The notes beneath the pieces were generated by a model. It was not told where the DNA came from. It was given only the letters and a program-made list of their open reading frames with translations, and ran no database searches. Position numbers and translations under genes: made by a program. From Laetiporus sulphureus 93-53 (taxonomy: Eukaryota; Basidiomycota; Agaricomycetes; Polyporales; Laetiporaceae), in assembly GCF_001632365.1 (NCBI RefSeq), contig NW_024468554.1, positions 127,358 to 191,357 of the forward strand: a stretch of DNA of 64,000 nucleotides, given 5' to 3'. Shown in pieces: positions 10,931 through 22,930 of this stretch (position 1 is the stretch's first letter; every line of letters starts with the position of its first letter).

Positions 10931-12305
10931 TAGACGCCTTCCAAATTTCAATAGATATGCGTACGATAGAATGTCGAAAACTTCATCTTAGAAGATCGAT
11001 CGATACCCGCATACTATTTTGCGTTGTGCTGTTGATAGTAAGAAAAAAAACTATGATCACCCGAGGAGGATTTTACCACATGCCTATAGTCGTTTTCCCA
11101 GGAATCTTTATAACGATTGTCAAGCGGGATCCCTCTTCGGCGTTGCATGCAAGGTGACGCATGGCTTCGAGCAAATGTTAAGAACTGCCTGGCAGGACTG
11201 CAACGGTGAGGAAGCTTCAGTCATGGACTCGAGATAAGTGGTAACACAATATGCGCTCCAATGCCATGGATAGCAGCTCCACGCAGAATCATAGTGGAGG
11301 CGCAGTCACAGTTGATGCTAGTGGCATAAGCAAACCACCCTCCCCCCTTCCGGATGACCGAAGGGCACATATTTGTGCAGGAACGTAGGAGAAGGTTGTG
11401 GATCACGAAAACGCGCATTCTCCAAGTGAACGGCTTGTCCGAAGTTCCGACGCGCCTATGGCGTGAATATGATCACTGCTTGGCAGAGGATGTCACTTTC
11501 TCCGGAGGACAAAATTCGGTGGACATCGTCTAGCAGTACCTCGTTTAATGATCTGGCTCAGATGCGTGCAACGAAGAATTTTCCAACAAGACGCAGGAAG
11601 TAAGTCAATTCAGACAAAGACCTTCACGGCCACGCATTCGCTGTGATGTGCGTCGGAGAATGCTCTGCTTATTTGGACTGACATACAGTCTGAGCGGTCT
11701 GCGGAAGAGTCCGTCAGTCTTTTAATGTTGGACCTGCGGCTCTGTTATACGAATCATTACTCAGTCATCGCTTTGTTGGCCAAGGTGTGCGTATGATGTG
11801 CTCCGAGTCTATCATATCCAGGCTCAAGCAAGACGGAGTCGTTCTGGGAGTCAATCGTGGAAAATGATGGCGAATATACCAACGAGACTCCTACTTTCAA
11901 AGGTTCAGATATTCGCGTATCCAATTTGCCCGATGCTCTCACAGATGCTCCCATTCCCGATGTATGTTCACATTTGTAGCATTCCATGGAATTGCATATC
12001 CATAGATCGATGGTACATCCAAGCCTTCCTTGCCTAGTGATCTCCACAGAAATACGAGCCGTCTAATCTTATTCGTCGAGCTCACGCGGTGCAGCCACGG
12101 ACTGTGCTATGACCGCATTTTGGAGTAGTAGCACAGACCATGCTTAGCGCATAGTTGATCAATGCACCACCGCGGTTTACCTGTAGACAAGCGATGAACA
12201 CGTCAGAATAGTTATTCAACATGTAATCGTATATATACAAATGAAAGAACACATGCCAAGCAGAGATAAATTGTTGGTCAGAAGATACTTTGCAGCAATG
12301 ATAAC
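10931..12305. other. intergenic, with one coding-like block
   Basis: No recognised gene. At about 11700-11970 (+) a block reads NVGPAALLYESLLSHRFVGQ, then a possible 37-nt intron, then FWESIVENDGEYTNETPTFK. It looks protein-coding but matches no family I know and has no visible start or stop context. Confidence 0.35.
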
Positions 12306-14927
12306 CTAGTCAACCTCCGCCATGCGTACATGCAAATACATTTGCGCGCCCTCTTTCTCTCGACCACGTATGACTGGCTTGATGGTGTTCCCACCCGTGC
12401 GGTAGAAGTCATATATGGAACCATCTTCTTCGAAGGTGAAGTTCCGCAACAGAGTGGCAATCAAGATCTATTTCAGTATATGTCAATACGAGTTTCAGAT
12501 ATAGATGAAGGTGCTGACCTTGAACTCAGCCAATGCTGCAGTTTGAAGACCTGCAAGACTTTGCACTTCATCCCATCAGGTACGTCGTTTGCGCCTTCAA
12601 CTTCATTGCGTCATTTACAAGATGAGCATCCTTGGCCTACGGCCAGCAAATTTGACGACTCACCGATTTTTCGGCCAAGGCATATTTTCAACCTATGACG
12701 GTCGCATCAAAAAACGCTTGAGAATAAGCCAAAACGCGTGATGGAACTGCTATCTCACCCATCTCCGAACGTGAGAACATGACCTGGAGCGTGTATAGCT
12801 TTAGCTGCCTCAGGCAACCCATCCTCGTCCAGCCAGCGTTCAGGACGGAACTCGGCTGCATCGGGTCCCCAGATAGCTGGATCAATATTGATCCCGTCAC
12901 GCACGGGTACGTGCACAATCTGTCCTGGCGTGACGTTAACGTACGAGCGACCAGTGCCAGGGATCGGAAAGAGGAGCGGAATGCTATCTGCCTCGACAGC
13001 CTGCACGTGAATGTCAGTATGTGCCTAGGGTGAAGTGTGCGGTGTGCACGGAGGCCATGGCAACGTGGCGTGTACGTACCTCACGTTCAATCGTCCTGAG
13101 GACTGCCTACGTCCGAAGAGTCTCCCGGGTAACAGCGTCAAAGTAGATCAAATGAGTCGCGCTCATTAAATCGTCATACGTCGGCTTGCGGCCCACGTTT
13201 CTCTCAAATCGTGCGAGCTCATCTTGGACTCTCGTCTGCACCCGAGGTTGTCGCGCGAGCTCGTACAGGCACTCCTATGGATAGTGTGATCTCCATGCAA
13301 CAACCTTTGGCAGAGACACACTAGGACATACCGCAATGACGTTCGCTGTGGTTTCATAACCTGCAAAAAGCATGCCTACAAGCTGATGTGCACGGTGAGT
13401 TCATTGAATACAACATCAAACTTTGTGGCGGGCTCACATGTCCAATGGCGGTTTCGCGCGTCATCGGTTCCCCCGTTGCAGTCTTGCTATTGTCTGATGG
13501 AATCGCGTTGTGAGCGGAGATACTTATAGAAGACATTAGCAGCCGCACTCACTCAACGAGTCCAACAACTTCGAATGCATTCCGACATCACGATTCTGGA
13601 CGTTCTGAGCCCACGCTGCATCTGCTAGACGTCCGAGTTCTGTGGGCAACATCGCTGTCCATTGCTTCATGGGATTTGGCAGCTCTAAGAGAGTTGGGAA
13701 TACATCCACGAATGCATTGGCCAGAAGCGTAAAAGTTGTCTGTGGCACGTCGGAGATCTTGTGAATCAATTTTGGGATAGATTGTCCAGAGTGGCGGACA
13801 TCGTAGGCATAGGCTGTCATAGCGATCGCATCCAGACTGTTGTGTAACTGAGTGATAGTCCGCGACGAAGGAGATGGCAACTCACGCGACTCTGTGAACC
13901 AAACTAGTCATCTCGATGACTGCAGTGCTGCCGCTACTATGTTGATCCAGCTCGTGGTCTACGGCCGATACCAGCTGTTATTGGTGAGCGCACGTCATAT
14001 GATTCGACATCGGAAAGTCTTACCCCGTATGCAAGATCGAAGATGACGTGAGAGACCTCCCGGACATTGGAGGTGCTAGCAGGTTGTTTAAAGAATCAGG
14101 AGGCGTGGCGGGTGGAAAAATTAAACATACGTGAAAGCAGTCGCTAGAACGGCTCTTGAGTGTTTGTGCTCCTCCCCTAAAGTAACAGTCATGTAATGCC
14201 ACTAAGCCTGTGATGCTAAATACCTTCAGCACTGAAGAGGCTCTTCCCGAACTGCATGAACAGTGAGAGTTTGATGTAAAAGCAAGATCATATTGATACG
14301 CACAAATTGTATGAGTGCGAGCCTTGTAGACTGAGGTCTCACATAGTTGCTGGAGTATAGAACATGGGCGGTGTTGGAATCTGGGCATGGAGCGCAGATG
14401 TGAGAGGCCCCGGTGCGACCTGCGCCACCGGCGTGGGAGAGTAGTAGTGCGCGTGTATATAATAGGGCACGGCTACAATGGGACGGGCCATCGGTTTGGC
14501 CCCGTGGAGCCATCTTCTAGAGAGCGGGCGACTCCCGAACTCCTGGCCGCGCAGAGGGCTGGCTGGGAAACTCAACAGGCGGCACCTTTGGGGTCTCCTG
14601 CGTGCAGCTCGGAGGTCTGTGGGTTCGTTGTGAATGACTGATGAGGCGGCCTGAAAGCTAACTTGAGCTTAGTCCGAATGCGCCTTTCAGCTTGTATGTA
14701 GGACCATATTCACGAGCCCATTTCTTGTACAGTGTTCCGACCGGTGCCTTATGAATGACAATGCCGTGTCCCAGGAGCCAACTTGGACTCGGTGGGCCTG
14801 ATACATCATTTAGTGTAGAAATGCGCAAGATGCGACGAGCTATAAGGACAACCACGACAGTGAACAGAATAATAAACGATGTCTGTCCGTGGGGGATGTC
14901 GAAGTCCCAATTTCCAATGGCTCGCAT
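12306..14927 (-). pseudogene. microsomal cytochrome P450 with one internal stop codon
   Basis: Heme monooxygenase with an ER signal anchor (TSFIILFTVVVVLIARRIL) and a proline hinge (GPPSPSWLLGH). Blocks in order on the minus strand: FGKSLFSAEG joined to GEEHKHSRAVLATAF (C-helix), NVREVSHVIFDLAYG, SLDAIAMTAYAYDV, GMLFAGYETTANVI (I-helix, AG.ET), TRETLR (ExxR), VEADSIPLLFPIPG, AEFRPERWLDEDG, and LTFGDG joined to LKICLGRKI (heme Cys), ALAEFK, TLLRNFTFEEDG; stop TAG 12306-12308. At least ten introns. Everything expected is present, but codon 13107-13109 is TAG directly after ETLRT, and the HPP-type stretch there is shortened. No splice site removes it. This is a recent pseudogene, or a sequence error. 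Start choice: MRAIGNWD at 14927; an upstream in-frame ATG at 14972 is possible. Confidence 0.78.
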
Positions 14928-16500
14928 TGCGATGCACGAAGAGCAGGAGAGGATTACTGGAAGATCCCTCACACAAGGGTCTTCGTCTTAAGAGGGCAAG
15001 GCTCGATGCTATCTGAAACGTGTTCGAATACTGACGCGGCGGAGAAGTATTTAGAGTTAGCGCGACATACAGAGATGCGCCGGAAACCAGGAACGATGGA
15101 CTCACATATAGGCTATCCGCAAGTCTTCTCTCATTCATTACGTGAGAGTCCGCGACTGCTGTCTCATCCTCAAACTTGATGAGATTCGGCGAGCTCGCTC
15201 AACAGCGCAGCGCGTGGGGTGCTCTTTATCTCAGCTATCTAGGTGCTCGAACTTATCCGAGCGGCATTTCTTCACACCAATATTGATCCGCATCACATCC
15301 ACTGTGATTACGTACATAGTGACGGCTTTAATAGCAGGTGAGGCGAAGAGCGAGATCGGATGAGTAGTGAGCGACGTCGAGCGAGATCGCTGGAAAGTCC
15401 CCGGATATCCGATGCTAAGATTGGCTATGGAGGCAAAAGCCTGAGCTGTCGCAAGACCAATCACTATCAATCCTGCGCTCGAAAAATAAGCTGACGTTGC
15501 ATGCTTTTCCTTAAAGCATCTTGACTAAAGGAAATTGCGACCCGTGGGCTTCACGCTTGTAGACGCAGAGATCTGCGCGATTCTTCTGAACGCAGCTACC
15601 TCGTAATTATGTGAGTATCTTCGTCTATCGTCTGTGTCCGTGACGATGAAAAATTGAGCCCACAATATCACTAAGCCTGTCTGTGACAACAGTTCATATC
15701 GGAAGATCGTCACAGATAATTTGCATTTGTTTGGGCTTGTGGGTCCATTTCAATCAGCTTCATTTATCTGCATCTAATTAGTAAAGAAAAGACGTACGAG
15801 CTTTTGCAGAGAGAGCGGATGAGATCAGGAGAATGAGAAGAACATAGTAAAGCCTCACCGACTGGTTTAGAACGCCTTCAAAAGATACACTGTTTCAATT
15901 GCTAACAGTTCCGATTTACGACACACGGGAACCTGAGCATTGCCACGACCCCGAGGGTTGGAAGTTGAACCATGGAAAGAATCTTATTTGCCGACGACTC
16001 AGATGAGTGTCGTCAGGATTGCATTGCTTCGCGCGAGCCATCCGCAAGCTGCGCGATAGAACGACCTAGCAGAAGCTGTATATTATACGAATATGCAAGA
16101 CATTTGTGGAGGAGACGAAAGAGATTTGCAGAAGTCCAGCAGAATAAATGCATGCTACATAGTTGTGAATGATAATGAGGAATTGCCAAAGAAAAAGTTG
16201 AATAGGACGCGGCAGCGCGCATATGTATACATATCATTGCAGAAAATGACGGACTCGTTCAATAATGAATAAATGGCTATGATGCATGAGAGCAAGAAGC
16301 GGCTCACGAGCAATATGGATAAGAGAACACGAAAGATGGAAGACATACACGTATAGACAAACATACCGTCGTCCGAGTGGTCCGAGTGCTCCGCGAAAGC
16401 TACGGTCCTTGCCCTCGGTATGTATCGGAGGCAGAGCTCGCTGTTCTAGCTCGAGAATACATTACCGTCAAAGGCCCAACTGCGCTGAACAAAGGTAGGT
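14928..16500. other. intergenic; possible membrane-protein relic
   Basis: No gene is supported. On the minus strand a hydrophobic open stretch at 15231-15470 (IVIGLATAQAFASIANLSIG) faintly resembles one helix of the basidiomycete DUF6534 membrane proteins. No neighbouring helices could be joined to it. Confidence 0.35.
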
Positions 16501-18893
16501 TCAAATCGCGTCGGACCCTTCTCTGTCGTCTCCTATCTCCGGGTCCATGCGACCGAGCACTTCGCCCGACGCGACGCTAAGGCCGGACCTAGCGCTTGCT
16601 GTCGATCCCAACCTCGGCCGGACATACGATGGTGGTACACCTATGGGACCCACCCTCGCACCCTCCAGCATAGTGCCCTGTTGCACACTACTCCCCGCCA
16701 CGACTGGCTCTATCGGTTGTCGAGGAGCATGAGTGCTGCCGCCTCTTGTGCGCCTTCGCCCATCCAGTCCCCTAATTGTCGTCATGAATGCTTCGTTCAT
16801 CTCTCGTAACCGTTCATCCACAGCAGCTTCCGTAGCCAGCATCGGCTCGGGCATCGAGCGCGTCCGCGTGTGCGAGGCAACGCTGGCCGAGCGTGAAGGC
16901 TGCGATGCTTCCGAAACTTCCTCAGGTGTTCCCTCTCGTGATGGTGTGTTCCGCTCACGTAGCCCGCCAAGCGGCTTGCGTGTGTCAATGTCTTTCATGA
17001 ACGCTGAGATTTCTTCATCATCCACATTCGCGCTCGGGAATGAGGCGCCCTGTGGCGAATTTCGTAAGCATGACGACAGATCATAAGCTCAAACACGAAG
17101 CGACTGTACAGCATCGCCAGTGACTCACCGTAGTCCGTTCCGCTTCTCGCACACCACTACCCCCACTTCCATCACTACCTACGCCTCCTGAAGCAGCATA
17201 TCGATGGCCAAAGCTGCTCGAGTACCTCTTTCCACCCATCCGTGGACTTTCTGATCCTGATATAGATACGCCCTCTGCACTCACCAACGATCGCCGGTCT
17301 CCCAAACTTGACGGGGCGAACGGCGGAGAAGGCCTGAACGGAGTCACCGGAGACGACGGCAGCCGCGCGCTCATTGGACCAGCGCGAGACGCAGCGGGCG
17401 ACATCTGCACCGGACGTGATGGCAGCGACGGGCCCGAGCCACCGGGAGTGGAGGACAAAGGCGAATACTGTCGAAGCGAAGGCGAAGGCGAATGAAGAGA
17501 GGGCGATGGTGAGATGGTGGACGCCTTGAAGGGGTGCACGTTCGTGATCGGTGATCGGCGGATGGGTAGTGGTCCTGGAATGGACGGCAGATCCTATGTG
17601 CGTGTAAGCATCAAGGTAGTTCGTCTAAGGTAAAAATTGACTCACGGGTCCTCGGCTTCGCCCAATACTCTCTCTCCTTAGCCGCGCAGCCATTGCGGAA
17701 ACGGCATCATCACGCGAGGCAACCGATCCCGCACCGTGCCTCGAAGACGACCCATCCGAGATGCCAGATGGTGAGCCAGCTGCGCCTGGCCCAGGATTCG
17801 ACAGGCGTCGTACGGACGGCAGTGCTACACTCTGCAAACGCGGACTACTCCCGCTTACTGTTGTGAATGTTGTTGTTCGAGAACCGACCGCAGGCGGGAC
17901 GACAAATCGGTCGGCTACAGAGGAAGAAGGGGGCGTTCGCGGGAGCGATGTCCGCATGGGCAGGCTTCCCGGTGAGCCGGACAATGAGTCACGCTGCTGG
18001 TGCTTCACGAGCGTCGGGGTGAACTCGGGGCCTTCGTCGAGTGAGAGGAACCGCGAAGAGAGCAGAGACTCGAGTTCGTCCAGCTGGAACTGGGGCGTGG
18101 TCAGATACGTCACAGAGAAAGTCAGCGTGCCGGTCAAATGGGTGATCGGCGGGAATGCATGCGTGTCCTTCGCGAGCGGAGCGACGCCTGGCGCAGGAGG
18201 CATGTCTGGAACGCGCCATCAGTACTCAGAGGCAGCACGAAGGGATGCAACGTGGCGCACCAAACCCCAACACGCCACCATCATCCTCTGCGCCTTTCAC
18301 ACGAAGTTGGATGGTCAGGTTCCCAATCCGGTTCCCTCCAGTTCGCCTGCGCAGCCGCCTGGCTAGCCTCCACGCAGGCAACACGCGTAAAAGCGTGAAA
18401 ATACTGCGGAACAGCAGTATGCCGTGCTTGTACATTGTCGGCGGCGCGACCTCTGCGCGATCGTCCCCATAGCGCCGGTGAGCGGTGGGCGCGAAGAGGA
18501 TGTCCCACGACTCCAGTAAGATGTACTTGGGTGTGGGATCGATCCTGAGACGCGAAGAGTCGGGTGCATGATAAACGAGCACCTGGTTATTGCTCAGCTC
18601 TGGGACACAGAGCAATACATGAAGTTGGAATGGGGGGACTGTCTGTGCAGACGAGATGGAGCGGTATAGACGGGTATAGTCCTTCAGGATGTCCGGGCCT
18701 GGGGTCTCGAGATTGAACTAGTCGGAGTCAAACATCACCCGTGTCGTTATCCATCAGTGAAGAGACATACCCATCTGTCCTCCTTGGCCTCCGGGGATGG
18801 CTCAACTGTTGCCCTTGCATGGTTGACGACAAGAGCAAGTTTGGCGTAGAACTTGTGAGCTATCTGGTCGATCCTCGGGGTGTCATTGGACAT
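16501..18893 (-). CDS. ATG13: autophagy protein Atg13
   Basis: Regulatory subunit of the Atg1 kinase complex that starts autophagosome formation. N-terminal HORMA-type region: MSNDTPRIDQIAHKFYAKL, VNHARATVE, FNLETPGPDILKDYTRLYRS, LLESWDILFAPT. After it come HLTGTLTFSVTYLT and a long Ser/Pro-rich disordered tail with the fungal Atg13 signatures LPSIPGPLPIRR...NVHPFK, RYSSSFGHRY (the basic RYSSSFG block) and DEEISAFMKDIDTRKPL. Start ATG 18891-18893; end TGA 16501-16503. Introns of about 50 nt are seen near 18719-18768 and 17583-17635, among others. The disordered tail is where TORC1 and Atg1 phosphorylation regulate yeast Atg13; many SP/TP sites are present here. Complete, with no breaks seen. 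Confidence 0.93.
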
Positions 18894-19393
18894 GGCAGGC
18901 CGCAAAGTGTGTTCAGACGGTGGATAGGCGCTGCATGAGGGCGGATTCGTCGTTCAGGCTGTGATGGTCGTGGAGGGCACGAGAGTGCGCGAGCTCTCGA
19001 TCTGACGATGCTGGATCTTCTGCCCTGGGAACGAATTAATGGCTTCCCTTGAATGCAAAAGGCTATTGTGTCGTACCAAAAAAGTAAACCTCGGCCACCG
19101 AAAGAGGAGAAGCGACTGACGTCGGACAAGAAGAAATATTATGCGTCTAATTATTTGGAAACCATTAGAAGAAATATAAAGCACGTGTTTTGAAGGTAAG
19201 CTATATTATTGCAAAACATTACGTTCACAAGCACATTTTGTAACGCCTTTCCTCTTACCAAAAGTTTATTCAAAGCAAATTACCATGTCGGCGTTCAAAC
19301 TAGCCCAGGACTATTGATCATGCCGCTGTCATGATAATTGAGGTGATGTGACAAAATCTCGTTGTACTGCAAGTTGCGTACGCTCACAATGTA
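18894..19393. other. divergent promoter region, ATG13 / PTR2
   Basis: A 500-bp AT-richer stretch between the divergent ATG13 and peptide-transporter genes. No open frame of note. It must hold both promoters; no clear TATA box is assigned. Confidence 0.5.
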
Positions 19394-21605
19394 TTGAAGG
19401 ATCAAAATATACCCAAAATGAACGTAAATCGTGCCAGTTGGTCCACAAGACTCCTCGAGAATATTACCGGCCTGTTCAGAAGCTCCTCCGAGGGGCATTC
19501 GACGGAATATGCCTACCTCCAGCTGGGTGATCCAGAGCACTTCTCAGACTTCCCCACAGAGGAGGAGCGTTTGAAGCTGAGAAGGGTGGCCGATGCGATT
19601 CCTTGGAGCGCATATCGTCAGCACTGAATTAGCTTCCCTGCGAAACGTGTCTCGCTCATTATAAATTGCTTCTTTGCTAACAGTAGTAGCTTTCGTCGAG
19701 CTTGCTGAGCGATTCTCGTACTATGGTACCACCGTAGTATTTGTGAGTATACCGTCTCGACCGCTATCGTGAGCCTGCTGCTGATTAGCGTTCAGACCAA
19801 CTTTATCCAGCAGCCCCTGCCGCCTCACTCACGCACGGGGGCGGGCTATGCAGACGGCCAATCTGGCGCCCTCGGATTAGGCCAGCGTGCTTCGACTGCT
19901 ATCGGCACGTTTAACAGCTTCTGGTAAGTTGAACGGCTAGATAAGCGGAAGCCACATCGAACACCTGAAGGGTATACATCATCCCTTTACTAGGTGCCTA
20001 TATCGCCGACACACGCTGGGGGCGATTCAAGACAATCTGCATTTCTGTCGGCATTGCATTAATCGGTCATGTCATCCTGGTCGGCTCAGCACTACCCGGG
20101 CCGATTGAGCACCAGAAGTTGTCCTTGTCAATTTTCCTCACCGCTGTGGTTATCATGGGCATCGGCACCGGTGGTTTCAAAGCGAACATATCTCCTCTTG
20201 TTGCGGAGCAGTACAGGAGGACAAAGCTCTCCGTGACGACTTTGCAAACCGGGGAACGAGTAATTATCGATCCTGCTTTAACCACTGCGAGGATCTACAT
20301 GGTGCGCTCTGCTGTGACGCGCATTGAGCCATTGACCGACATAATTCGCCAATACAGTATTTCTACCTATTCATCAATACTGGAGCTCTGGTTGGTCAGA
20401 TCGGCATGACGTATTCGGAGAAGGTGAAGCCATTCTAGCCATAATGTTGCACGATTGACGAAGTCTACGTCTTTCAGTATGTCGGCTTCTGGCTGGCATA
20501 TTCCCTACCCACACTAGTCTTCCTCCTTTGTCCGTACATTCTGTACCTTGGCCGGAATCGCTATATCAAGACTCCTCCATCTGAATCTGTCCTGCTCACA
20601 GTGTTCCGCATGGTAAAATTCCAGATGAATGGACGATGGTCGATGAACCCATTTATCATCTACGAACGCATGCAGTCTCCAGGATTCTGGACCCAAGCAA
20701 GGCCCAGTCATGTACCACCACACAACCGGCCTCTGTGGATGACTTATAGCGATGGCTGGGTGGACGAAGTGAGACGTGGATTCAAAGCATGCGAGGTCTT
20801 CCTTTGGTATCCAATCTACTGTAAGTATGCCCTCAATGCCGCTTCCTCTGTACTGAATTAGTGCCGTCAGATCTCTCGCTAAATCAGCTCAATAACAATC
20901 TCACGTCGCAGGCTGCAACGATGAGGACGGATGGTGTGCCTAATGATGTTCTATCCAACCTAGATCCTCTCACGCTGGTTATTTTCATTCCCATCTTCGA
21001 CTTCTGCCTATACCCTAGCTTAGGATACGCCGGGTTCCGGTTTACGCCGCTGAAGAGAATAACGGCCGGGTTCATCATGGCGTCCATAGCCATGGCATGG
21101 ACAGCCTCCGTCCAGCATTCGATCTATCAGCGGAATCCTTGTGGGCTGTATGTCGCTACGTGTGAGGACGCCGACGGTCGTGCTGTCACCTCCGACCTGA
21201 GCGTTTGGCTGCAAGCTCCTAGCTACATTCTGATAGGACTGTCGGAAATCCTCGCCTCCATTACGGGACTAGAGTACGCATATACAAAGGCGCCGAAGAA
21301 CATGCGCTCGCTTGTCATGGCAGTGTTTCTGTTCATGTCGGCCGTTGCTAGTGCAATAGGCGAGGCGTTCGTCTGTGAGTACACCAGATGATCCCATGAA
21401 CTGATTATCCTGGAATTAATGGCTCATCACGTCTACAGCACTCTCCGCTGACCCTTTGCTGGTGTGGAATTATGGTGTAATGAGCGTGCTTGCTGCAATA
21501 GCAGGCACCGCGTTCTGGTTCCACTTCAGTCATCTTGATATGCAGGAGGATGATCTGAACAACCTCAGTGATGAGAGTCTGCTTGATATAGTGCTCCAAG
21601 AGTAG
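19394..21605 (+). CDS. proton-coupled oligopeptide transporter (POT/PTR2 family)
   Basis: Imports di- and tripeptides with protons across the plasma membrane. It starts at MKDQNIPKMNVNRAS (19394; MNVNRAS at 19418 also possible). Diagnostic POT motif ELAERFSYYGTTVV near 19700, then GALGLGQRAS, GAYIADTRWGRFKTI, GIGTGGFKANISPLVAEQY (the GTGGIKP-type block), and YLFINTGALVGQIGMTY joined to YVGFWLAYSLPTLVFLL. Second half: FKACEVFLWYPIYWLSLNQLN, LDPLTLVIFIPIFDFCLYP, and APSYILIGLSEILASITGLEYAYTKAP (the ExxxxxxG.E.A..QAP block). Stop TAG 21603-21605. Seven or so short introns, all keeping frame. About 600 residues and 12 membrane segments, as usual for the family. Confidence 0.92.
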
Positions 21606-22930
21606 ATCTGCATTGTCGATGTATCGTTGCCGTTGCTAGAGGTGTTCGGTATCTGTGTCATAGAGACATGGAATCCATTTCCATTTGCTTTGTCGAGCTT
21701 GTGATATATGGTTATTTGCTAAAGCAACGTGAGCATACTCAGACATGGCGTACTGTGACATGGGGCGTTTTGCAAAAGTCCAATTTTCCAGAACTGTCAT
21801 AGCTTCCGCCATACTCAAGAAAATATCAGACGAGCAGTTGATTACCTGACATAGGGTGATGATAATATGATATTCTTCCAAGGTCCGAATGGGACAATCC
21901 TCGGAGGTGATGCAGAACTGTGAGAACTGTGCGCATTAAGATGTTCATACGCACTCGGGTGCTAGCCAAGGGAGGAAGATGCCAAGATTATATCTCGCAG
22001 AGAACGATCCTTGACTTATTTTACCCAATTCCATATCTTTAATGTCAGAGAATTCGAATGTGGCTCCTGATTTGCATGAACGGAGATGTGCTTACTACTG
22101 TACCTGTATTTCACATAATTATTCACGGTGTGTTCCCATGCCTGATTCTTGACATAGAGATCATCTACCTGTCAGCGCAATGCCGCTTTGAAGATCGTCA
22201 AAGCTCATTGAGATTCAAGTCTTGTCAGATTGAACACCAAACAATGCGGAGAAAGTGGGATTACTGATCACACAGGATCCAAACCTACCCATCCCGTCTT
22301 TCGATTTACTGTCATTTTATGGCCTTCATGCATCACTATACACCGTATGAGACTCACTGCTTTGTTGAGGCATTGCGGGAGGTGCTGAACATGATTGCCT
22401 CCGGAAAATGTGGATTTATAGTGCTGAGAACCCCTCCCTTCTCTATTTAGAGTGTCACAGTTAATGCCGTAAAGCAGTCGACATATAGTACCTTTTGTGT
22501 GTGTTTCCGTGTCGCGATCCAACGCGAGGAAGAACCGTTATCCGAAAGAATTGCTGCGTCGCGTTTTGACATTGTCGCGACATTTGCGATCACCTGACCG
22601 CGTCGACATCCGACCCTCCGTGCATTCCTTCGTTCTCTCGCTTGCAATTTTCACTTGTCAATGCTCATGCTTCATTGAACTTTTCGGTTCCATTTGCGAA
22701 GGATACGGTCGAGAATTTACTTCGTCGAGCTGTCGCTAGTACGAGCGCTGGTCGGGACGGCGGTCTACTGAGTCAGATGACATGACAGCTTAGGCGGGGT
22801 AGCTTGGTTCAAATACGGCAGACATCAATGCTTATTCGCTTCTATTCTTCAACAAATGACCTATGAATCTCGCTCTGCCTTGTGTGCCTTGTAGTCTGGT
22901 CGGTGGTTTCCTCGCTGAATCACTGCAGCC
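21606..22930. other. intergenic, 1.3 kb
   Basis: Short frames only on both strands; nothing recognisable. It contains the promoter of the ArAE_2-like gene downstream. Confidence 0.5.

Noticed and set aside
17761..18366. 201-residue plus-strand open frame
   Set aside because: Antisense shadow of the Ser/Pro-rich ATG13 coding sequence.
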